Shown here: piece by piece, positions 5,768 to 11,599 of the stretch
How the letters are laid out: each line of letters starts with the position of its first letter
Position numbering within the stretch: position 1 is the stretch's first letter
From: Flavobacteriia bacterium
Lineage (GTDB): Bacteria > Bacteroidota > Bacteroidia > Flavobacteriales > Flavobacteriaceae
Reading direction: 5' to 3'
Assembly (NCBI GenBank): GCA_011330545.1
Contig: DRQI01000361.1
Span: 1-11,599, forward strand
DNA: 11,599 bases
Notes under the pieces: generated by a model
Databases searched by the model: none
What the model saw: the letters and a program-made list of their open reading frames with translations, nothing else
Told to the model about the DNA's origin: nothing
Made by a program: the position numbers and the translations under genes

Positions 5768-6586
5768 ATGGCTTTTCACAAATTTTTACTATTAATTCTT
5801 TCCTTTTTTTTATTTTCATGCCAGTCTTCTTCTGACGAAATACTTCCTCAAAATCAGGTGATTGCTAAATTTACGCCTGAGCTGACTTTTGATTGGGATT
5901 TGCGCAGTGATTTACCAACAAATTCGCAATATAGTTCTGAAGTGGTTGACATTGACGCTTTTGACAATTCGGCAGCCTTAGTTGCCAAACTTCAAGAGCA
6001 AGGAAAAAAAGTAATCGCCTATATATCAGTAGGCTCAGTAGAGAGTTGGCGTGCTGATGCCTCAGATTTTCCGGCTTCTATCATAGGTAACAATTATGAC
6101 GGTTGGGACGGTGAGAAGTTTTTGGATATCAGAAGAATTGATTTATTGGCGCCTATTATGAGAGCGCGTTTAGATATGATAAAGGCCAAAGGGTTTGATG
6201 CTGTTGAACCCGATAATATCGATTCGTATACCAACAATACAGGTTTTGATATTACCGAGCAAGACGTTATCAATTATTGTAAATGGTTAGCAGAAGAAGC
6301 CCATAGCAGAGGACTTTCCATCGGCCAAAAAAACGCTTCTGAATTGGCTCCGCAATTGATAAATACTTTTGATTGGATTTTGTTGGAAGGGGCTTTTCAA
6401 GAAGGTATCGAAGACGAAGCAAAAGTTTATATCACTAATAACAAAGCGGTATTTGCCACAGAATATGACGATGTAATGACCGTTTCTGAATTTCAAAATA
6501 CAGTTTGCCCGAAAGCGGCAACATTACGTTATTCGGCTATTTTTAAACATCGTGAATTGGATGCTTATCAGGTTACTTGTAATTAA
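5768..6586 (+). CDS. GH114 / TM1410-family glycosidase-like lipoprotein
   Basis: This 272-aa protein has a lipoprotein signal (hydrophobic 6-16, lipobox L-F-S-C18), so it is an envelope lipoprotein. The stretch after the cysteine (QSSSDE) is serine-rich and acidic, which in Bacteroidota can favour surface display; this is inference. The mature part matches the GH114 (endo-alpha-1,4-polygalactosaminidase) TIM-barrel family: FDWDL (41-45), VIAYISVGSVESWRADA (82-98), FLDIRR (118-123), RLDMIKAKGFDAVEPDNIDS (134-153), LAEEAHSRGLSIGQKNA (174-190), DWILLEGAF (202-210) and KAVFATEYDD (226-235). The acidic residues of VEPDNID and of LLEG sit where the family has its active-site candidates. The substrate is probably a galactosamine-containing polymer by analogy, but is unproven. 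It has its own promoter and is convergent with the amidase gene. Confidence 0.87.
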   Translation: MAFHKFLLLILSFFLFSCQSSSDEILPQNQVIAKFTPELTFDWDLRSDLPTNSQYSSEVVDIDAFDNSAALVAKLQEQGKKVIAYISVGSVESWRADASDFPASIIGNNYDGWDGEKFLDIRRIDLLAPIMRARLDMIKAKGFDAVEPDNIDSYTNNTGFDITEQDVINYCKWLAEEAHSRGLSIGQKNASELAPQLINTFDWILLEGAFQEGIEDEAKVYITNNKAVFATEYDDVMTVSEFQNTVCPKAATLRYSAIFKHRELDAYQVTCN

Positions 6587-8121
6587 TGATTTCCTTTAAA
6601 CATAGGTGGTTTTCTGTGTTTAGTACCCTGTTCATAACTATATGCCAACCGAATTAATGTTGGTTCACTGTACATTCTTCCTAAAAATTGTAATCCGGCG
6701 GGTAAGCCTTCACCGGTAAATCCCATCGGTACGGTAAATGCCGGTTGACCCGTATGTGGGGCAATAACCTGATTGTTGTCTCCTAAATATTCTTCTTCAA
6801 ATGTATCAATATGTGCCGGTTTGTTATTCCACGTAGGGTAAATGATAGCATCTAATTGTAAGCTGTCCATTTGTTTTTCAATAGCTTTTCTAAAAGCAAT
6901 ACGCCGAATATCTCTGTAAGGGTCTTCACAAGGCACATCCGTATTTTTTTCCCTCCCTGAATTTTTGGAAAAGAAGTCCAATACTTTTTTTGCGTATGCC
7001 GATTTTGTACCGATACGAATAATATCTTCCAGTGTTTGTACTGTATCACGATGAACATAAGTTGTCAGGTAGGCCTCAATATCTTGCCTGAAATTAGCAC
7101 ACCATTGGTCGGTTTTCAAACTGTCAAAATCGCGTACATAAATATCTGTTACCGTTGCCCCCAAACGTTGTAAATCGCGTATAGATTTTTCAAACAAGGC
7201 TTTTATTTCAGGGTCGGGATGAGCCTCACTCAATTGCCTGAAAACGCCAATAGTGGCACCTTGCAATCCGTCTTTTTTTAAATATTGGCGATAGTTTTTT
7301 TGAACTTTTCCTTTGCTGTATTCGGTCATGGCATCGTCAGCATCGTATCCGGCAATGACTTCCAACACGCGGGTGGCATCTGCTACGGTTCGGCACATCG
7401 GGCCTGCCACATCATTACGCATATATAAAGGAATGATACCGCTTCGGCTTACCAATCCCAATGTAGTCCTAAAACCTACCAATGCATTGTGTGAGGATGG
7501 CCCTCGTATCGAATTTCCGGTATCGGTACCCAATCCGACAGTGCCAAAATTAGCGGCGATGCCTGCTCCGGTACCACCACTAGAACCTGCCGGAACATAG
7601 TCTAAATGATAAGGATTTCGAGTAGTGCCATGCGTAGAGCTTTTAGTATGTTTGGCGCTGAATGCCCATTCTGCCATATTGGTTTTGGCAATAATAATGG
7701 CACCGGCATCTATCAATTGCTGTACTACAAAAGCATTGCTATCGGGTATAAAATCTTGTAAGGCTAAGGCTCCGGCAGTAGTGGGCATTCCCTTAGTATT
7801 ATAATTATCTTTTACTAGCAGCGGAATTCCGTGTAACGGCCGCAACTTGCCCGTTTTGGCAAATTCTTCGTCGAGTTTTTTAGCCGTCGCCAGGGCATTT
7901 GGATTGATAAAACTAATGGCATTGGTCTTTCCGTCTAAGCTATCTATCCTTTTTAAATACGCCTTGACGAGTTGAACTGCTGTATAATCACCGTCTTGAT
8001 AGGCTTTATGGATTTGATCGATAGTCAATTCTTCAATATTGAGGTTTGGATTTTTTGTTTTAGGCCGATTGCAACTCCATAAAATAAGGGATAGCAATAG
8101 TAGGGTATAAATTTTATTCAT
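6583..8121 (-). CDS. Amidase-signature-family lipoprotein
   Basis: This 512-aa Ser-cisSer-Lys hydrolase of the amidase signature family carries a lipoprotein signal (lipobox L-W-S-C17), so it acts in the periplasm or on the surface and not in Glu-tRNA amidation. Catalytic residues are all visible: K104 in PLLVKDNYNTKGMPTTAG (100-117), cis-Ser S180 in AGSSGGTGAG (178-187), and nucleophile S204 in GTDTGNSIRGPSSHNALVG (198-216). The C-terminal region has APHTGQPAFTVPMGF and GLPAGLQFLGR. The G-N-S-I-R-G-P form is typical of the peptide-amidase-like branch; the natural substrate (peptide amide, other amide) cannot be read from sequence. Its stop codon overlaps that of the convergent GH114 gene. 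It lies 56 bp downstream of the PLP enzyme and is probably co-transcribed with it. Confidence 0.93.
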   Translation of the reverse strand: MNKIYTLLLLSLILWSCNRPKTKNPNLNIEELTIDQIHKAYQDGDYTAVQLVKAYLKRIDSLDGKTNAISFINPNALATAKKLDEEFAKTGKLRPLHGIPLLVKDNYNTKGMPTTAGALALQDFIPDSNAFVVQQLIDAGAIIIAKTNMAEWAFSAKHTKSSTHGTTRNPYHLDYVPAGSSGGTGAGIAANFGTVGLGTDTGNSIRGPSSHNALVGFRTTLGLVSRSGIIPLYMRNDVAGPMCRTVADATRVLEVIAGYDADDAMTEYSKGKVQKNYRQYLKKDGLQGATIGVFRQLSEAHPDPEIKALFEKSIRDLQRLGATVTDIYVRDFDSLKTDQWCANFRQDIEAYLTTYVHRDTVQTLEDIIRIGTKSAYAKKVLDFFSKNSGREKNTDVPCEDPYRDIRRIAFRKAIEKQMDSLQLDAIIYPTWNNKPAHIDTFEEEYLGDNNQVIAPHTGQPAFTVPMGFTGEGLPAGLQFLGRMYSEPTLIRLAYSYEQGTKHRKPPMFKGNH

Positions 8122-8177
8122 TTTTATATTATTTAAACTCAGGTGCTATTAATGTAAAAGTCGCATAATTTTATAAA

Positions 8178-9119
8178 TTAGTGAAAAGGCAAGTTACGCA
8201 AATCTACATTACCGCCTGACAGTATTAAGCCTATCTTTTTATGTTTAAATGTATCTTTTGATTTCAATACGGCTGCCAAAGCAACGGCACTTGAGGGTTC
8301 AACGATAATTTTCATTCGTTCCCAAATTAGCCGCATGGCCTCCACAATTTCTTCTTCGCTTACTGTGATAATTTTTTCAACATGATTGTTGATGATATTA
8401 AATGTAATATCACCCAATGAAGTTTTGAGTCCGTCAGCAATAGTATCAGTAGTTGTATTTTGTTGGATAGAACCGCTTTCTAATGAGCGATACGCATCGT
8501 CAACATTTGATGGTTCAGCTCCAATGGCCTTACAGTTGTTGCCGAATGCCAGAGCACTTAAGGCGATGCCCGAAATTAATCCGCCACCGCCAACAGGAAC
8601 GATAATAGCGTCTAATTCAGGACAATCTTCGAGCAATTCCTTACCTGCCGAAGCATTGCCTAAAATAACATTAAAATCATTAAACGGATGTATAAAAGTA
8701 GCTCCTTTTTTTTGTTGAATATCAGCGGCGGTACGTTGACGGGCTTCGAGGGTAGGTTTGCATTGGGTGATGATTCCCCCATAGCCTTCAACGGCTTTTT
8801 TCTTAACTTCAGGGGCGTCTTCAGGCATCACAATATAGGCTCGAATGTTTAATTTTTTAGCTGCTAAAGCCAAGGCTTGGGCAAAATTACCGGAAGAATG
8901 TGTTACCACACCTTGTTGTTTTTGTGTATCACTCAACTGTAAAATGGCATTCGTAGCCCCGCGCATTTTAAAAGCGCCCATTTTTTGAAAGTTTTCGCAT
9001 TTAAAGAATAGCGTTGCACCGGCTATTTCATCGATTAATTGTGAGGTGAATACCGGAGTGCGGTGAATATACGGCGAAATACGTTGATGGCTTTGTATGA
9101 TGTCTTCTTTAATGTTCAT
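8178..9119 (-). CDS. PLP-dependent serine/threonine dehydratase or serine racemase
   Basis: This 313-aa fold-type II PLP enzyme has the Schiff-base lysine K51 in FQKMGAFKMRGA (44-55), THSSGNFAQAL (73-83) for phosphate and substrate contact, the phosphate-binding loop PVGGGGLISG (175-184), and the C-terminal SGGNVDLRNL (301-310). It lacks the ACT-like domain of biosynthetic threonine deaminase, so the isoleucine role is unlikely. AEPSNVDD (201-208), TIADGLKTSLG (226-236) and RLIWERMKIIVEPSSAVA (263-280) match eukaryotic-type serine racemase closely. S76 aligns with the serine that takes the proton on the second face in that enzyme. It may therefore racemise L-serine or L-aspartate as well as deaminate hydroxy-amino acids; sequence alone does not separate these. 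The residue after SSGN is F where most relatives have H. Confidence 0.92.
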   Translation of the reverse strand: MNIKEDIIQSHQRISPYIHRTPVFTSQLIDEIAGATLFFKCENFQKMGAFKMRGATNAILQLSDTQKQQGVVTHSSGNFAQALALAAKKLNIRAYIVMPEDAPEVKKKAVEGYGGIITQCKPTLEARQRTAADIQQKKGATFIHPFNDFNVILGNASAGKELLEDCPELDAIIVPVGGGGLISGIALSALAFGNNCKAIGAEPSNVDDAYRSLESGSIQQNTTTDTIADGLKTSLGDITFNIINNHVEKIITVSEEEIVEAMRLIWERMKIIVEPSSAVALAAVLKSKDTFKHKKIGLILSGGNVDLRNLPFH

Positions 9120-9245
9120 AACCGATTTAAAAGATACTAGTAGCTGTTATGTTCAGTTTGTTATTGTAAAGATAATTGTTTTTGGCGATTTGAATATGGT
9201 GGATGGTGCCTGTCTGATTAATATGTTGGATACTGTAGTGATACG

Positions 9246-9290
9246 GGCTGCCACAGTGCCATCTTGTGGAGATAGTATATAATAGCAGCC
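9246..9290. repeat. Nested inverted repeat in the gap before the PLP enzyme gene
   Basis: GGCTGC (9246-9251) pairs with GCAGCC (9285-9290), enclosing a second hairpin CCACA (9251-9255) and TGTGG (9265-9269). There is an unpaired A/T-rich stretch on one side. It lies in the 188-bp space between the DUF1684 gene and the PLP enzyme gene and has no U tract. It could shape the end of the DUF1684 message; it may also be chance. Confidence 0.3.
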
Positions 9291-9307
9291 TCTAATAAAA
9301 AGCTGGG

Positions 9308-9925
9308 TTAGTGGTTTTTATAGGCTTTTACTCCCGCTTTTATAGCCACGGGCAAATCGTTTTCTCGTGGTGGGATAGGACATGAATACTTGGGATTATA
9401 GGCACAATATGGATTGTATGCCTTGTTAAAATCGATGATTATGGTGTCTCCCTTTGGAATTTCCAAACCGATATACCGCCCTCCTCCATAGCTTTCTTTA
9501 CCATTGGTTTTATCCGTAAACGGAAGAAATAGATAATTTTTGTATTGGTCGGTTAATTTGAGCTTTACATTTTGATACACATTTAATGTAAGGGTAGTAT
9601 CTTTCAAGGTAAAATGAACTTCTCCGTACTTTACTTCTATTGATTTTCTAGAAGTTGTAGTGGTCATTTCAAAAGGTTCTTCATCCGGAGTCCTGATAAA
9701 TTTAGCAGTAACCTTATATGTTGAATCTATAGGAAAAAATTCTAAGGAACTGAATTTTTTTAAGTCTTCTTTTGTTAGTGGCGAACGAATAGAATCGGCA
9801 TATTCCTTATTTAAGTTGTATTGAAAGTCTTTGATCTCAGCTGTATAGTTATCAAAGATTTCTTTTTTTTGAGAACAGGCTGTTAATGAGATTAGTAATA
9901 CTAATATGATAAGTCTTTGCATCAA
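9308..9925 (-). CDS. DUF1684-family lipoprotein
   Basis: This 205-aa lipoprotein has a hydrophobic start and lipobox L-T-A-C17. The C-terminal half carries the DUF1684 (COG3358) hallmark: LFLPFTDKTNGKESYGGGRY (132-151), DFNKAYNPYCAYNPKY (165-180) and SCPIPPREN (181-189). The cysteines C174 and C182, with several tyrosines and asparagines, are conserved features of the family. The function is unknown, and I know of no assigned reaction. The first two codons are both ATG (9925 and 9922); either could be the start. It is on the same strand as the PLP enzyme and amidase genes but separated from the former by 188 bp, so shared transcription is uncertain. Confidence 0.9.
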   Translation of the reverse strand: MMQRLIILVLLISLTACSQKKEIFDNYTAEIKDFQYNLNKEYADSIRSPLTKEDLKKFSSLEFFPIDSTYKVTAKFIRTPDEEPFEMTTTTSRKSIEVKYGEVHFTLKDTTLTLNVYQNVKLKLTDQYKNYLFLPFTDKTNGKESYGGGRYIGLEIPKGDTIIIDFNKAYNPYCAYNPKYSCPIPPRENDLPVAIKAGVKAYKNH

Positions 9926-9980
9926 TATAAGGTGTAAATGAAAATTATATTATTAAAAAGGTAAAGTTAAAAATATTTAG

Positions 9981-9988
9981 TAGTTTTG
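9981..9988 (+). promoter_or_regulatory. Possible -7 element (TAGTTTTG) upstream of the MFS leader
   Basis: This is an exact TAnnTTTG match, about 170 bp before the MFS start. No good -33 TTTG is seen at the right distance. If used, the transcript would include the palindrome at 10040-10059 and the terminator at 10116-10138. Confidence 0.25.
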
Positions 9989-10039
9989 GCCTAACAAAAA
10001 ATATAATGAAGCGTTTTACGAGAAATAATGTCCAAATTT

Positions 10040-10059
10040 CATGTTATGTAAAGAACATG
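10040..10059. promoter_or_regulatory. Palindrome CATGTT-N8-AACATG upstream of the MFS gene
   Basis: A perfect 6-bp inverted repeat (10040-10045 and 10054-10059) with an 8-bp spacer lies just before the TATATTTG box at 10067-10074. The position fits an operator for a dimeric regulator. It could equally be an RNA hairpin if transcription starts further upstream. Confidence 0.35.
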
Positions 10060-10066
10060 CCGGATA

Positions 10067-10074
10067 TATATTTG
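10067..10074 (+). promoter_or_regulatory. Possible -7 element (TATATTTG) for the MFS gene
   Basis: This is an exact TAnnTTTG match 84 bp before the MFS start codon; a clear -33 TTTG is not seen. A transcript from here would begin near 10080 and meet the terminator hairpin after about 35-40 nt. Confidence 0.4.
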
Positions 10075-10115
10075 TTGTAACTATGTAACTATAAAAAATA
10101 ACAATATAAAAGAAG

Positions 10116-10138
10116 CCCGGCAATTTGCCGGGTTTTTT
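10116..10138 (+). terminator. Strong intrinsic terminator just upstream of the MFS start codon
   Basis: CCCGGC (10116-10121), loop AATTT, GCCGGG (10127-10132) and then six T (10133-10138) make a classical Rho-independent terminator on the plus strand. The AA/TT flanking the loop can extend the stem. It ends 19 bp before the MFS ATG. No plus-strand gene lies upstream for it to terminate, so it may act as an attenuator or end a short RNA. Confidence 0.75.
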
Positions 10139-10157
10139 ATTTTTATAAAAGAAAGAA

Positions 10158-11363
10158 ATGGTAAAAAGAACAGTCAAAATATATAAAGATTCTTTTCGGG
10201 GTTTATCGCCTGAGATATGGTGGTTGGCATTGATAACTTTTATCAATAGGGCGGGTACGATGGTGATTCCGTTTTTATCATTGTATCTAACCGAAAAATT
10301 AGCATTTTCACTACCCCAAGTAGGTTGGATAATGAGTGCTTTTGGTGCAGGTTCGTTTTTGGGTTCTTGGCTAGGTGGAAAATTGACAGATAAAGTTGGG
10401 TATTACAAAGTCATGTTTTGGAGTTTGTTGCTAACAGGATTCTTATTTATTAGCTTACAGTATGTTACGACCTTTTGGGGTTTTATGGTTGCCATTTTTT
10501 TAATTATGACTGTTGCCGATACGTTTCGGCCGGCCATTTATGTATCGCTCAACGCTTATAGTAAACCCGAAAACCAAACCAGGTCATTGACATTGATACG
10601 GCTGGCCATCAATCTAGGATTTTCATTCGGGCCTTTTTTAGGAGGATTGATTATTGCCGGATTAGGTTATAGCGGATTGTTTTGGATAGACGGTATCACC
10701 TGTATTTTGGCCATCGTTGTCTTTAAATGGGTCTTGACAAATAAAGAATTTATCAGAAAAAAGAAAGAACCCAATGAAAGTAAAGTCGTAAGTACTTCTA
10801 TTTTTAAGGATAAACCGTATTGGATTTTTTTGGCCATCGTTTTTTTAATGGGCTTTACTTTTATGCAATTATTTTCTACCATGCCCTTATTTTATAAAGA
10901 TGTTCATGGTTTGACAGAAGTAGAAATAGGGTTATTGATGTCATTAAACGGCTTGCTTATTTTTTTAACAGAAATGCCTTTGATACATAAATTAGAAGGT
11001 GCTGCCATTGATAAAATTCAAATTATATTTTGGAGTTTATTGTTGTTTGCTGCGAGTTTTTTTGTGTTAAATATCCCGTTAGGAACAAGTGTTTTAGTGA
11101 TAAGTATGCTTATTATAACCATTGGCGAAATGTTGGCATTTCCGTTTACCAATGCTTTTGCAATGGCTAGGGCGGTTGAAGGCAAAGAAGGTTTGTATAT
11201 GGCAATGTATACCATGGCATTTTCACTATCGACCATTTTTAGCGCCAAAACCGGTATGGAAGTGGTAGACCGATTTGGATTTGATGCCAATTGGTATTTG
11301 ATGGGCTTTTTGAGTTTACTAGCGGTGTTATTGAGCGCTTGGTTGAGGAGAGCACTTAGATAA
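10158..11363 (+). CDS. MFS transporter (12 predicted membrane segments)
   Basis: This 401-aa major facilitator superfamily permease of the inner membrane is probably a proton-coupled exporter; the substrate is unknown. Motif A is present in the loop between helices 2 and 3 as GGKLTDKVGYYK (73-84) with D78. RLAINLGFSFGPFLGGLI (148-165) resembles the helix-5 motif C of antiporters, which favours efflux. The basic central loop (about 192-218) separates two six-helix halves. MdtH-like drug exporters are the nearest type I can name, but only loosely. The start MVKRTVKIYKDSF is typical for this bacteroidetal branch and is preceded by AAAGAAAG. The gene sits directly behind a terminator hairpin and is convergent with the symporter gene, with a 16-bp gap. 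Confidence 0.9.
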   Translation: MVKRTVKIYKDSFRGLSPEIWWLALITFINRAGTMVIPFLSLYLTEKLAFSLPQVGWIMSAFGAGSFLGSWLGGKLTDKVGYYKVMFWSLLLTGFLFISLQYVTTFWGFMVAIFLIMTVADTFRPAIYVSLNAYSKPENQTRSLTLIRLAINLGFSFGPFLGGLIIAGLGYSGLFWIDGITCILAIVVFKWVLTNKEFIRKKKEPNESKVVSTSIFKDKPYWIFLAIVFLMGFTFMQLFSTMPLFYKDVHGLTEVEIGLLMSLNGLLIFLTEMPLIHKLEGAAIDKIQIIFWSLLLFAASFFVLNIPLGTSVLVISMLIITIGEMLAFPFTNAFAMARAVEGKEGLYMAMYTMAFSLSTIFSAKTGMEVVDRFGFDANWYLMGFLSLLAVLLSAWLRRALR

Positions 11364-11379
11364 ATGTATTAAACCGTTA

Positions 11380-11599
11380 CTATTTTGCCCATTCAGGATA
11401 GGTATCCAATACAATATTAAAGATAAAAGTACCTAGATAGTAGGTAGCCAATGTAACGATAATAATACCGATGATGTTGAGTATAAACCCGGTTTTTGAC
11501 ATATCGATTACTTTGAGCCTATTGGTGCCGAAAACAATGGCATTGGGAGCCGTTGCCGATGGTAGCATAAAAGCCAAAGAAGCAGCAATAGTTGCCGGA
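11380..11599 (-). CDS. DASS/SLC13-type sodium:anion symporter (C-terminal end; cut by window edge)
   Basis: The last 72 codons of a membrane symporter are present. The fragment begins with PATIAASLAFMLPSATAPNA, which matches the second SNT/VATPPN-type sodium and substrate site of the divalent anion:sodium symporter family, followed by IVFGTNRLKV and a final membrane helix (GFILNIIGIIIVTLATYYLG). The usual second-site P-P-N is A-P-N here. Likely substrates for the family are dicarboxylates, citrate, sulfate or phosphate; the fragment does not decide. The reading frame is open to the right edge, so the start lies outside. Confidence 0.85.
   Translation of the reverse strand, partial: PATIAASLAFMLPSATAPNAIVFGTNRLKVIDMSKTGFILNIIGIIIVTLATYYLGTFIFNIVLDTYPEWAK

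Noticed and set aside
9097..9282. 61-codon plus-strand frame over the PLP enzyme start and its upstream gap
   Set aside because: It has no start context, no recognisable protein features, and overlaps a well-supported gene on the other strand.
10016..10246. 76-codon minus-strand frame across the MFS leader
   Set aside because: It runs through the terminator and the MFS start and has low-complexity content; no support as a gene.

Overview
The window looks like chromosomal DNA of a Bacteroidota member, most likely a flavobacterium. The grounds are AT-rich DNA, few Shine-Dalgarno sites, TAnnTTTG-type -7 promoter elements, lipoproteins of Bacteroidota families, and a BT_3928-type DoxX protein next to a DUF1599 gene. 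This assignment is inference from gene content; no rRNA or other taxonomic marker is present.

Left part (1-3382, minus strand), in order of transcription: a LOG-family nucleotide phosphoribohydrolase, dihydropteroate synthase (folP), a 503-bp gene-free stretch full of short degenerate repeats, a solitary ExbD/TolR-type proton-channel subunit, and the N-terminal 164 codons of a CdaA-type diadenylate cyclase cut by the window edge. Divergent from these (3514-5678, plus strand) are DUF1599, a DoxX/BT_3928 membrane protein with a C-terminal thioredoxin-like region, and the fluoride channel crcB. A pair of mirrored palindromes separates DUF1599 from the DoxX gene.

Middle part: a GH114/TM1410-like glycosidase lipoprotein (plus, 5768-6586) with its own recognisable promoter converges on a minus-strand group: a DUF1684 lipoprotein, a PLP-dependent serine/threonine dehydratase or serine racemase, and an amidase-signature lipoprotein. 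The stop codons of the glycosidase and amidase genes overlap.

Right part: an MFS transporter (plus, 10158-11363) is preceded by a strong intrinsic terminator only about 20 bp before its start codon, which suggests an attenuated leader or a short upstream RNA. It converges on the C-terminal end of a DASS/SLC13-type anion:sodium symporter that runs off the right edge.

Most genes are housekeeping or envelope and transport functions. I see no phage, transposase, CRISPR array, toxin-antitoxin pair or defence system, and no clear new multi-gene system. The most unusual material is non-coding: 7- and 8-bp periodic repeat tracts, the mirrored palindromes and the terminator-containing MFS leader.
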